A DNA stretch of 22,700 nt from a virus. Location of the stretch: positions 1-22,700 of the IMG/VR virus record IMGVR_UViG_3300018083_001080, one strand, 5' to 3'. The notes below the pieces were generated by a model, which did not search any database, was not told the DNA's origin, and saw only the letters and a program-made list of their open reading frames with translations. This document shows, one piece after another, positions 13,603 through 21,634 of this stretch. Made by a program: the position numbers and the translations under genes. Every line of letters starts with the position of its first letter. Within the stretch, counting starts at the first letter, position 1.

Positions 13603-14172
13603 ATGGCTGAACTACCTGAAGTCTTTTACCCGGAAGATATCCCGGAAGACGATCGCAACTTTGACCCGATTCCACCTGGTACCTATACCATGCAGGTCAT
13701 CGAGTCCAAGATCGACGATACCAGAACCGGCACCGGGCAAATGCTGGTGCTGACGCTGGAAATTATCGACGGCGAATATACCAACCGCCGGATTTGGGAC
13801 CGGTTGAACATCGTCAACCAGAACCCGGATGCACAACGCATTGCGCAACAAGCGTTGCGGGCGCTGTGCATGGAGCTGGAAATTTCCGAATTGAAGGATT
13901 CGGAAGAACTACACTTTAAGCCATTCGACGCCAAGGTCCGGATTGAACAGGATAAGTCCGGCCAATATGGCCCGCAGAACCGGGTCCGCTATGGCTCCGG
14001 ACAGGCCAATCCGCCCGCAGAGAAAGCCGCTCCCGAGCCGAAAGGCAGGACGGCGGCCCCGCCTCCCAGAAACAGCGCCAGAGCCCCGCAGAAAGCCGCT
14101 CCTGCGGGCCGTTCGGCCAAGCCTTGGGCGGCGGGTAAAGCCGGAAAGGGCAGCCGGGACGCCCCGTTCTGA
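13603..14172 (+). CDS. DUF669 single-strand-binding-type protein (189 aa)
   Basis: FDPIPPGTYTMQVIESKIDD and LTLEIIDGEYTNRRIWDRLN are diagnostic of DUF669, a phage family that usually sits beside Sak4 and is thought to serve as the single-stranded DNA binding protein. The core domain ends near residue 125. The rest is a Pro/Ala/Lys/Arg-rich flexible tail ending KGSRDAPF; a short tail tip ending in Pro-Phe is also the partner-docking feature of bacterial SSB. ATG 13603 has AAGGAA upstream. Confidence 0.85.
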   Translation: MAELPEVFYPEDIPEDDRNFDPIPPGTYTMQVIESKIDDTRTGTGQMLVLTLEIIDGEYTNRRIWDRLNIVNQNPDAQRIAQQALRALCMELEISELKDSEELHFKPFDAKVRIEQDKSGQYGPQNRVRYGSGQANPPAEKAAPEPKGRTAAPPPRNSARAPQKAAPAGRSAKPWAAGKAGKGSRDAPF

Positions 14173-14327
14173 AGAAGTAGGGAGTCGTTGGGCAACCCGT
14201 AGAAGCCCGGCGGCTCTTTGCATCGATCTGGATACTCTAGTCAACCCTTCATTGGTGGGGCTTCGGTCGCAATGCCAGACGATACTCGGGCCAATGCACG
14301 TGCGGTCCATAACTGTAAGATTGAAAA

Positions 14328-14486
14328 ATGAAAAACAGACAGGATTATGTTGCGGTTCTGGTGCGTGAAATAAAGCGGTTTGATACTGAAGCCGAAGCCA
14401 AAAGCTTCCGTAATCGATTTGGCAAGAAAGCCGAAGAAATTGTGATTATAAAAGTAAAGGAACCAATTCGTGGTCGCGCTTCCTGA
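14328..14486 (+). CDS. Small hypothetical protein (52 aa)
   Basis: The frame starts MKNRQDYVAVLVREIKRF and ends KVKEPIRGRAS. The pattern of strand, helix and strand with EAEAKSFRNRFGKK resembles the short phage proteins that carry a ferredoxin-like fold, but no name can be given. The ribosome site is weak (TAAGA). Its end overlaps the GTG start of the next gene by 17 bases. The 155 bases before it (14173-14327) hold no convincing gene. Confidence 0.55.
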   Translation: MKNRQDYVAVLVREIKRFDTEAEAKSFRNRFGKKAEEIVIIKVKEPIRGRAS

Positions 14487-15423
14487 ACCAGTTATGCACA
14501 CCGTGCTTGCTATTTGGCAAGCCTATGAAAGCAAAGCTTCTGGTAGCGGTGACAATACCGGGGTGCCGATGTCGGTAGCCGCCAGCGATTGTTCCCGCTC
14601 AATCTGGTATGCCTTGCGGTGGGCGGCACCGCCTGAAGTCATCGATGGTCAGAAACAACGGCGGTTTGCTACCGGCCATCGCGAGGAAGACCGCTTATTG
14701 GCTGATCTTGAAGCTGCTGGCATTGAAGTAATTAAAACCGATCCTGCTACCGGCGAGCAATTTCGAGCTGCGCTTGCGGATGGCTGGTTGCGTGGCAAAT
14801 TGGACGGCAAGGTTATCGGTGTGCCGGAAGCGCCTAAAACCACCCATGTGGTTGAAATCAAAAGTCATAACGATAAGTCGTTCAAGGATCTTCAAAAGAA
14901 GAAATTAAAAGACGGCAAGCCGGAGCATTACGTACAATGCCAGCTCTATATGAAGGCGCTCAAGCTTACTCGCTGCCTGTATTTGGCGGTCAATAAAAAC
15001 GACGATTCTCTTTATGCCGAGCGCATTTCATACGAGCCGAATTTCGCCGCACAGATTGAAGAAAAAATCAAAAAGGTAGTCAAAGCCAATAGCGCACCAC
15101 CCAAGCTTTTCAATAATCCGGATGATCGTGCGGCGTTCGTTTGCCGGTGGTGTCGCGCCAGACCGCAATGTCACGACAACCAATTTGCAAGGTTCAATTG
15201 CAGAACCTGCATCGAGGCTGAATTCATGCCGAATGCCGAGGTGCGGTGCGCGTTGTGGAATAGAATACTCAGCTACGATGACCAGCAAAAGGGCTGCGCC
15301 AAGCACTTGTTTCTGCCAAGCCTGGTGCCGGGCGAGCAAATAGACTCCGACGAAAAGAAACGTACGGTAACTTATGAGCTGCGCAACGGGCAAAAGTGGG
15401 TGGATGGGAAGCTTGCTAAATAA
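14470..15423 (+). CDS. Cas4-like PD-(D/E)XK exonuclease with probable Fe-S cluster (317 aa)
   Basis: RGKLDGK (D112) and VVEIKSH (E129, K131) followed by EHYVQCQLYMKAL form the RecB/Cas4-type nuclease core, with the QxxxY helix. C41 near the N-terminus and C225-x2-C228-x5-C234 near the C-terminus reproduce the one-plus-three cysteine set that holds a [4Fe-4S] cluster in Cas4 and AddB. C244 and C247 add a further pair. Probable 5'-3' or ssDNA exonuclease working with Sak4 and DUF669 in recombination. GTG 14470 is preceded by AAGGAA at 7 bases; ATG 14494 is the alternative. Confidence 0.8.
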   Translation: MVALPEPVMHTVLAIWQAYESKASGSGDNTGVPMSVAASDCSRSIWYALRWAAPPEVIDGQKQRRFATGHREEDRLLADLEAAGIEVIKTDPATGEQFRAALADGWLRGKLDGKVIGVPEAPKTTHVVEIKSHNDKSFKDLQKKKLKDGKPEHYVQCQLYMKALKLTRCLYLAVNKNDDSLYAERISYEPNFAAQIEEKIKKVVKANSAPPKLFNNPDDRAAFVCRWCRARPQCHDNQFARFNCRTCIEAEFMPNAEVRCALWNRILSYDDQQKGCAKHLFLPSLVPGEQIDSDEKKRTVTYELRNGQKWVDGKLAK

Positions 15424-15451
15424 AAAAATAAATAATAAGATTTGATTGCTG

Positions 15452-15468
15452 TTCGGCATCCAGCCGAA
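15452..15468 (+). other. Small hairpin in the leader of the next gene
   Basis: TTCGGC-ATCCA-GCCGAA is a perfect 6-bp stem in the 81-base gap after the Cas4-like gene. It is preceded by an AT-rich run (15421-15441) and not followed by T-rich sequence, so it is not a standard terminator. It may shape the 5' leader of the gene at 15505. Confidence 0.35.
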
Positions 15469-15504
15469 TCTACCGCCCGCGTCTGGGCAAACAGGAGACT
15501 GAAA

Positions 15505-16326
15505 ATGGCTAAAGGCAAGACCACGGAAATTATTGAGGTGTCGGAAATTCAGCAGGAGGAAGCGATCTTTCACATCCTTGGTGCCACACCAATGATCATG
15601 AATCGTTTTAGCTTCAAGGCCCGGCAGGAATTGCTGATCCCGAAAGGCAAACAGAGCCGCGCTACGCTGGAAAGCAAGATGAAGCACGATCCATTGGCGG
15701 AATTTCGCGGTGCCTTGTATTTGAACCGCGACAAGAACAGCTACACACGCTTCCACATTCCGAACTCTGCTTTCCACCGTGCCATTGCGGCGGCTGGCAG
15801 CGATATGCCGGGAGCGGCAAAGGCTCAATTGAATCGGCTGGCCAGCATCGTGGATTTATCCATCGATCTGTATGGCGTGCCCAATCTTTTCATGTCGATG
15901 GTTCGCAACAGCGACATGAACCGCACGCCGGACGTTCGCACCCGTCCGATCTTCCCGGAATGGGCTTGCACCGTGACGGTTCGCTATACGCTGCCGAACA
16001 TCACCCGGCGTACCATTACCAACCTATTTACCGGTGCTGGTTCGATCATCGGCATTGGCGACTGGCGTCCGCAGAAAGGCGGCACCCATGGTCGGTTCTT
16101 GATTGTGTCCGATAAAGACCCGCGCTTTCTGAAGATCGTCAAGGAGCAGGGGCGCAAGGCGCAACAGGCTGCCTATGACCAGCCGGTCATGTTCGATGAA
16201 GATACCGAAGAATTGATGGCGTGGTTTGAACAGGAAGTGATGCGCCGCGAGCGCACTTCGGAATCATCCAAGCCGGTCAAGAACGGCAAGGCCAAGAAGT
16301 CCAACGTGGTGGAACTGAACGCTTAA
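15505..16326 (+). CDS. Conserved-looking phage protein of unknown function (273 aa)
   Basis: I chose ATG 15505, with AGGAG 8 bases upstream. The product starts MAKGKTTEIIEVSEIQQEE and has a central IVDLSIDLYGVPNLFMSMV, then FTGAGSIIGIGDWRPQKGG (about residues 178-196) and a basic Ser/Lys tail. The 'GIGDWRPxxGGxxGRF' block looks like a conserved core. I do not recognise the family. Position between the Cas4-like nuclease and the helicase suggests replication or recombination. Confidence 0.65.
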   Translation: MAKGKTTEIIEVSEIQQEEAIFHILGATPMIMNRFSFKARQELLIPKGKQSRATLESKMKHDPLAEFRGALYLNRDKNSYTRFHIPNSAFHRAIAAAGSDMPGAAKAQLNRLASIVDLSIDLYGVPNLFMSMVRNSDMNRTPDVRTRPIFPEWACTVTVRYTLPNITRRTITNLFTGAGSIIGIGDWRPQKGGTHGRFLIVSDKDPRFLKIVKEQGRKAQQAAYDQPVMFDEDTEELMAWFEQEVMRRERTSESSKPVKNGKAKKSNVVELNA

Positions 16327-16336
16327 AGGAGACTGA

Positions 16337-16825
16337 ATGCAGATCAAGACCAAGAAAGCGGTGGTTGTCGCGGAGTTGGAGAAGCTCCGCGACAAATCTG
16401 GCAGGCTTACGGCCGAACAGGTCTATCAGGCTGCCAAAAACAAACGTCATCCCTTGCACAAGGAGTTTATATGGGATGACAAAAAAGCCGCCTACCTCCA
16501 GCGGATCGAACGTGCCAACGAATTGATCCGCTATGCAACCCAAATTGTGATCACGCGCAACATCAAGATTGATGTGCCTTGCTACGTGCGTGATCCAAGC
16601 AAGGCAGGCAATGAGGCTGGTATGATTTCTTTAACGTCTGCTGATCTTGATAAGCAGCAATCGGAAAAGATCATGCTGGCGGAATTGGATCGTTGTGAGT
16701 ATGCGATCGTAAGGGCAAGGGGTGTAGTCGGTTTTCTGGATAAGTCACATCCCGGATTATCGATCAAGCTTGAGGAAATGTTGGCTGCAATCATTTACGC
16801 TAAGTCAATGTTGCAGGCGGCATAA
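16337..16825 (+). CDS. Phage protein of unknown function (162 aa)
   Basis: ATG 16337 has AAAGGAGA upstream, 10 bases after the previous stop. LTAEQVYQAAKNKRHPLHKE then FIWDDKKAAYLQRIERANEL and later YVRDPSKAGNE form a layout I have seen in other proteobacterial phage proteins next to recombination genes. The second half is helical and may be a coiled coil. No enzymatic motif is visible. The pentamer array begins one or two bases after its stop codon. Confidence 0.65.
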   Translation: MQIKTKKAVVVAELEKLRDKSGRLTAEQVYQAAKNKRHPLHKEFIWDDKKAAYLQRIERANELIRYATQIVITRNIKIDVPCYVRDPSKAGNEAGMISLTSADLDKQQSEKIMLAELDRCEYAIVRARGVVGFLDKSHPGLSIKLEEMLAAIIYAKSMLQAA

Positions 16826-17621
16826 ACGGCAGGAATGGAAAGGATTGGTGAGGTAACTCATGTTCTGGTGAGGCGCGGCATGACGTGGACTGGCAGGAGC
16901 GGATGGAAAGGCACGCTTGGGTTCGGGGTGGTCAGGTCTAGATTGGTAAGGCATTCGCAGGAGTGGCGGGGAATGGCACGGCGCTGCACGGAGAGGTTTG
17001 GAGAGGCATCGCAGGAGCAGCAAGGAAAGGTCAGGACTGGCGCGGTGAGTCCATGCAAGGCGCGGCGTGGTGCGGTATGGCATCGCAGGTGAGGCCGGGG
17101 TTGTCGCGGTCTGGCGTGGAAGGGCAAGGCAGGAATGGCACGATTCGGTCAGGCGGGGACCGGCATGGCACGATGTGGCATCGCAGGTGAGGCGCGAAAT
17201 AGGTCTGTCGCGGTTTGTCGGGAAAAGGTAAGGCATCGCAGGTGAGGTGAGGAGTAGTTGGGTTTGGAGAGGTCGAGTGCGGCTTTAGCAGGCGTGGACA
17301 GGTTCAGCGGGGCAATAAGTGTCCCGGCATGGTGTGGACAGGTACGGCAGGAGCGGAGCAGCATGGTAAGGCATGGTGGAGCACGGTTCGGTCTGAATAG
17401 GCATCGCAGGAACGGCTAGGCGAAGCGGGGCGGGGACTGGTTGGGTGCGTCATCGCAGGTGCGGTGGGAATTGGATCGGTGTGGTGCGGTCGCGTGTGGT
17501 GAGGCGTGGCGGCGCAGGCGAGGCGGCGTGGGGAGTGGTTGGGCGCGGCAAACCAAGCACCGGCACGGCAGGAAAGGTTCGTCAGGGACCGGCTTGGTCT
17601 GGCGCGGATGGGTATGGCAGG
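16826..17621 (+). repeat. Non-coding NNNGG pentamer array with CAGG/CATCGCAGG punctuation
   Basis: From just after the stop at 16825 to about 17621 the plus strand divides into pentamers ending in GG (for example TGAGG, CGCGG, TCAGG, ACTGG, TATGG). In 17016-17080 10 of 13 pentamers end GG; in 17090-17178 14 of 17 do. The register is broken mainly by tetramers CAGG, often as CATCGCAGG: exact copies at 17007, 17081, 17179, 17234, 17402 and 17451, and a one-base variant at 16952. Between markers lengths are exactly 5n or 5n+4 (45, 65, 89, 159, 40), with one 46-base exception. Open frames on both strands here are by-products of few stop codons. No standard element matches. It ends about 25 bases before the helicase ATG. 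Confidence 0.85.
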
Positions 17622-17645
17622 CAAACACATTTAGGTACAAACAAA

Positions 17646-19250
17646 ATGAAACTACGACCCTATCAACGCCAAGCTCTGAACGCACTTTACAGCTTCTGGC
17701 GCAAGCAAGGCGGCAACCCGTTGATCGTGTTGCCGACCGGCTCCGGCAAGAGCTTGGTCATGGCCGCATTGTGCCAAGAGCTGTTGCGGGATTATCCTAA
17801 TTTGCGCATCGGCATTGTCACTCATGTGCGCGAGCTCATTAAACAGAATTTCGATGAGCTTATGAGCCTTTGGCCATTGGCTCCGGCTGGAATCTTTTCG
17901 GCTGGCATTGGCCGCCGTGATACCCGCGATCAAATTCTGTTTTGCGGCATTCAAAGCGTTTGGAATAAAACCGATCTGGTTGGTCTGTTTGATATTATAT
18001 TGATCGATGAGGTTCATCTGGTTTCTAAAAATTCCGCCACCATGTACGGAGCGTTCATTGCAGCGGTGCGAGCAGCGGTGCCCGATGTGCGCATTGTTGG
18101 CCTTACTGCTTCGCCGTGGCGATTGGATAGCGGGCGGCTGGATCGCGGCAAGGGTCGAATCTTCGACAAGGTGGTTTTCGATGCCAATGTGCGCAATCTG
18201 ATCGACCAAGGTTATTTGTGCAATTTGATGTCCAAGGCTACTGCTACCGCATTGGACGTAAGCAATGTCGGCCAGCGCGGCGGCGAATTTATTGCGGGCG
18301 AATTGGAAATTGCAGTCGATCAGGATTGGATTACCCAAGCGGCGGTGCGGGAAATTATTCAATATAGCCGTGGCCGCAAGTCTTGGCTGGTTTTCTGCTC
18401 GGGCGTAGCACATGCCGCCCATGTGCGCGATGAAATGGTAGCGTCCGGCATTAAGTGTGAGACGGTCACCGGCGATACTCCAAAAGAATTACGCGATGCC
18501 CATATCCGCAATTTCAAGCTTGGCAAGCTGCAATGCCTTACCAGCGTTGGCGTGCTTGGCACCGGTTTTAATCATCCGGGCGTTGATCTCATTGCCTTGC
18601 TGCGTCCTACCCAAAGTGCCGGGCTGTTCTTGCAGCAAGTAGGACGTGGGCTGCGCAATGCACCAAACAAGAAGAACTGCTTAATTTTGGATTTTGCCGG
18701 AAATACTTCAAGGCATGGTCCAATCGACATGATCACCATTAGCCATTCATCCGAGCGACGTGGCGATGGCGAAGCGTTGGTGAAAGCCTGCCCGCAATGC
18801 CGGTCTATATTGCCGCTGGCCTGCAAGACCTGTCCGGATTGCGGGTATGTCTTTTCCGATGACAGCTTGCCAGCGCATGAAGCCACTGCCGATGCAAAGA
18901 CTCCGATTCTTAGCCAAGGCGCACCGGTATGGATAAATGTAAATGATGTGCAATATTTTCAGCATTTGAAGCCGGGCTCGGTGCCCACCTTGCGAATTGA
19001 ATATTTGTGCGGGCTGTTGGTCCATAAACAATGGGCTTGCTTTGACCATAGCGGGCTAGCGCGCAGCAAGGCCGAGCATTGGTGGCGCAAGGCTGGCGGC
19101 GATAAGATTCCTAGATCGACTGCCGAAGCTTTGGCGCGTGCCCATGAGCTTAACAAACCGGCGCAAATACAAATTAGGCCGGATGGCAAATACTTTGTGG
19201 TAGTAGGCTGGAAATTTAATGCGGCGGAAGCCGCGAAAATGATTGCTTAA
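17646..19250 (+). CDS. SF2 DEAD/DEAH-type helicase with zinc-binding tail (534 aa)
   Basis: ATP-driven nucleic acid unwinding. The N-terminal LRPYQRQALNAL is the Q-motif-like start of SF2 restriction-type helicases. PTGSGKS (K35) is motif I, DEVH (D121) motif II, GLTASPWR (about 151) motif III, and QVGRGLR (about 332-338) motif VI. C382PQC and C393KTCPDCGYVF form a zinc ribbon after the motor. The last 90 residues match no domain I know. ATG 17646 is chosen because translation upstream would run through the pentamer array; a weak TAGGT lies 9 bases before it. It likely acts at replication forks or in recombination together with the PrimPol protein. Confidence 0.88.
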   Translation: MKLRPYQRQALNALYSFWRKQGGNPLIVLPTGSGKSLVMAALCQELLRDYPNLRIGIVTHVRELIKQNFDELMSLWPLAPAGIFSAGIGRRDTRDQILFCGIQSVWNKTDLVGLFDIILIDEVHLVSKNSATMYGAFIAAVRAAVPDVRIVGLTASPWRLDSGRLDRGKGRIFDKVVFDANVRNLIDQGYLCNLMSKATATALDVSNVGQRGGEFIAGELEIAVDQDWITQAAVREIIQYSRGRKSWLVFCSGVAHAAHVRDEMVASGIKCETVTGDTPKELRDAHIRNFKLGKLQCLTSVGVLGTGFNHPGVDLIALLRPTQSAGLFLQQVGRGLRNAPNKKNCLILDFAGNTSRHGPIDMITISHSSERRGDGEALVKACPQCRSILPLACKTCPDCGYVFSDDSLPAHEATADAKTPILSQGAPVWINVNDVQYFQHLKPGSVPTLRIEYLCGLLVHKQWACFDHSGLARSKAEHWWRKAGGDKIPRSTAEALARAHELNKPAQIQIRPDGKYFVVVGWKFNAAEAAKMIA

Positions 19251-19270
19251 AGCTCCCGGCTTTCTGTAAT

Positions 19271-19334
19271 GGCGTGCGCGCCTGCGCCGGGGACAGCGAC
19301 TTCGCGAGTCGTTTCCCCTTCCCCTCCGTTGGGG
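19271..19334 (+). other. Cluster of three GC-rich hairpins between helicase and primase genes
   Basis: Within the 124-base gap there are GGCG-TGCG-CGCC (19271-19282), a long stem made of GGGGA (19289-19293) and CGACT (19297-19301) pairing with AGTCG (19307-19311) and TCCCC (19314-19318), and CCCC-N6-GGGG (19321-19334). No T-run follows, so read-through is expected. Possible roles are RNA processing or stability, or a DNA structure used in replication. Confidence 0.5.
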
Positions 19335-19374
19335 ATTACCCGCGTGCAAGGCTGGTTTAATTCGGAGGGACTTA

Positions 19375-21600
19375 ATGGCTACCAAGAAACCTTGGCTGAA
19401 CAAAAATACCAATCTTCTCAACTTTGCAGTTCAAATAGCCGCAACCGGCCAAGCGGTTTTCCCATGCCATCCCGGAACCAAAGCGCCGCTTACGCCGCAT
19501 GGCTTCAAGGACGCGTCTTTGAATGCCGACCAGATAAGCGAATGGTGGGGCAGATATCCGAACGCTTGGATCGCATCGCCTACCGGCAATGAAAGCCATC
19601 GGCTGGTCATCGATTTGGATCGCAAGCCGGGCCAAGCTGACGGTGTGATCGAATGGCCCAAGTTTTTATCCGATAATGGTATTGACGAAATTGAAACTAA
19701 AACCATTCAAACGCCTTCAGGTGGCAGGCATCTGGTCTTTAATTGCGATGAGGATTTAGGCTCGCTGCCGCTGAACAAGCTATGGCCCGGCATCGAGGTC
19801 AAGTCCAATGGTGGTTATGTAATTGTACCACCATCTCCCGGTTATAGCGTTTTGAGCGATGTCGAGCCGATCGAGGCTCCGCAATGGCTGGTCAATCGGA
19901 TTGGCGAATTGAAGCGTAGCAATGGCCACTTTCATGGCGACGATGACGGCACCGCTTCGATCGAAGAGCTTAAGCTCGCCATGGATGTGATCCCAAACGA
20001 CGATCTAGTTTGGGATGATTGGAATAGGGTCGCAATGGCATTGTGGCGGGCTTCGACCGGCTCGGCTGAAGCGTTCAAGTTGTTCGATGAATGGTCCAAG
20101 AAATCATCAAAATACAACACCCGCATCTGCCGCGATCGCTGGCGAGTGATTGGCAGGTCGCGCCCCACCGAGCTTGGCGCAGGCACGCTGTTCTATTTGG
20201 CCCAAGAGGCCGACCCGTTCTGGCGCGAAGCAGGCCGCAATGCCGAGCACGAAGAGCAGGCCGCCAAGCTGGTCGAAGGCTTGCTGCGTGGCCGAAACAA
20301 AGGCGAAAAGTCGTCGCATGAATTTCAGGAATTCCCCGACCGGCTGTTGCAAGTCCCAGGTGTGGTAAGCGAAATAGCCGACTGGGTATTGTCCTGCTCG
20401 CGCAGGCCGCAGCCATTGCTGGCCTTGGCAGTGGGGCTGTGTGTGGTCGGCACCTGCATTGGCCGCAAGGTTGCGGGGCCAACTCATTCCGGCACCCATT
20501 TGTATATGACGTTTGTTTCGCCTACTGGCTCCGGCAAGCAATTGGCAGTCGATGCCATAGCCGAAATTTTCAGTGCGTGCGGGCCACCGATCAAGGCGTG
20601 CTGCGGTCCCCCGGAATTTAGCTCTATTTCTGCCTTTACCCATTTTCTGGAAAAGCAACCGCTGGCGATTTGCGTCTTTGACGAAATCGGGTCGTTCCTG
20701 AAACGTATTTTGAATCGGCGTGCCAGCGGATGGGAGGCCGGGATTTCGGCTGAGCTGCGCAGGGCATGGGGTTCGTCGTTTTCCGAAATGCGAACCACTG
20801 AATGGGCGCAAATATCGTCCAAGATCATTTCGTCGCCTGCCCTGACGGTGCTCGGGGCTTCGACCCAAAAGGAATTCTACGACTCGCTGCGCGGCGAGGA
20901 TGTGGGCAATGGGCTGCTGAACCGGTTTCTAATTCTGGAAACCCAGCTCACGCCGCAGCCGCAAAACCCGGATCATTCCATCCGACAAGTGCCCAAGCCG
21001 ATCGTGGCCAAGCTTCGCAGGCTTTATGACCGTGGCTCGGCGCTGTATGTGGAAAAGGTGGCCCCGTCCCAGATCATTGATGAAACGGACGAGGCCTATG
21101 GGTTGCGGCTGGCCTTTACCCAAGAAATTGAAGCGCGCAGCCGCAAGCATCCGGATCAGGCGGATTTTCTGGTACGGGCGGTAGAAAATGCCTTGCGGCT
21201 GGCAACAATTGTGGCGGCTGGAGACAGCGCCAATGCGATTTCTGGCCCTACCATGGCTTGGGCCATAGATTTCAGCCGGTGGGCTTCGGACCGGCTTATT
21301 CAGGCCGCCCGTGCCCATATAGCCGATAGCGAAACTCAGGAAATGGCCCAACAAATTCGCCGGATCATCCTTCGGCATGGCAAGCCGGGCGATCCATGGG
21401 TCAAAATGGCCACGCTATGGCGCGGATTAAAATTCAAATACAAGCGCCGGGACGTTGAAGAAGTCATCAGAATGCTGACTGAATCTCGGGAAGTGGTCGT
21501 GAAAAAATCGCAGCCAAAAGGCGGTGGCACCCCGACTCATTGGTTCAAGATTCAGGATCAAACAGCCATTGATATCGACGCGGCTGAAGGCTCCGTCTGA
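19375..21600 (+). CDS. Bifunctional PrimPol (AEP primase-polymerase) fused to helicase-like ATPase (741 aa)
   Basis: Residues 1-190 are an archaeo-eukaryotic primase domain: FPCHPGTKAPLTPHGF start, catalytic VIDLDRK (D80, D82), SGGRHLVF (H119) and GIEVKSNGGYVIVPPS. Residues about 205-285 look like PriCT-2 (WDDWNRVAMALW). The C-terminal part has Walker A SPTGSGKQ (K388) and Walker B CVFDEIG (D436, E437), resembling DUF3987-type phage helicases, with a winged-helix-like tail. It probably primes and unwinds at the phage origin. ATG 19375 is preceded by GGAGGG. The following 260 bases look like the origin it would serve. Confidence 0.88.
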   Translation: MATKKPWLNKNTNLLNFAVQIAATGQAVFPCHPGTKAPLTPHGFKDASLNADQISEWWGRYPNAWIASPTGNESHRLVIDLDRKPGQADGVIEWPKFLSDNGIDEIETKTIQTPSGGRHLVFNCDEDLGSLPLNKLWPGIEVKSNGGYVIVPPSPGYSVLSDVEPIEAPQWLVNRIGELKRSNGHFHGDDDGTASIEELKLAMDVIPNDDLVWDDWNRVAMALWRASTGSAEAFKLFDEWSKKSSKYNTRICRDRWRVIGRSRPTELGAGTLFYLAQEADPFWREAGRNAEHEEQAAKLVEGLLRGRNKGEKSSHEFQEFPDRLLQVPGVVSEIADWVLSCSRRPQPLLALAVGLCVVGTCIGRKVAGPTHSGTHLYMTFVSPTGSGKQLAVDAIAEIFSACGPPIKACCGPPEFSSISAFTHFLEKQPLAICVFDEIGSFLKRILNRRASGWEAGISAELRRAWGSSFSEMRTTEWAQISSKIISSPALTVLGASTQKEFYDSLRGEDVGNGLLNRFLILETQLTPQPQNPDHSIRQVPKPIVAKLRRLYDRGSALYVEKVAPSQIIDETDEAYGLRLAFTQEIEARSRKHPDQADFLVRAVENALRLATIVAAGDSANAISGPTMAWAIDFSRWASDRLIQAARAHIADSETQEMAQQIRRIILRHGKPGDPWVKMATLWRGLKFKYKRRDVEEVIRMLTESREVVVKKSQPKGGGTPTHWFKIQDQTAIDIDAAEGSV

Positions 21601-21634
21601 TCGATTTTCCAGATTATGGCTAAATGTTGAGCAG

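Noticed and set aside
14272-14331. A 19-codon frame ending on the start of the 52-aa gene.
   Set aside because: No ribosome site and no gene-like composition beyond chance.
15421-15450. AT-rich run as a further copy of the promoter family.
   Set aside because: There is a TTGATT, but no conserved spacer and no -10 at a suitable distance.
16805-17236. Long open frames on both strands within the pentamer array (for example 143 aa on the minus strand).
   Set aside because: GG every five bases on one strand means few stop codons in any frame. The translations are low-complexity (Pro/His/Ser or Trp/Gly/Arg-rich), several frames are open at once, and none has a ribosome site or a known domain.
16826-17621. 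CRISPR array.
   Set aside because: Spacing between CATCGCAGG copies is irregular, the marker is only nine bases, and the sequences between are themselves pentamer-periodic rather than unique spacers; no cas operon is present.
17445-17645. N-terminal extension of the helicase frame to 601 aa.
   Set aside because: The extra 67 residues are translated pentamer array; the helicase fold begins at LRPYQRQALNAL right after ATG 17646.
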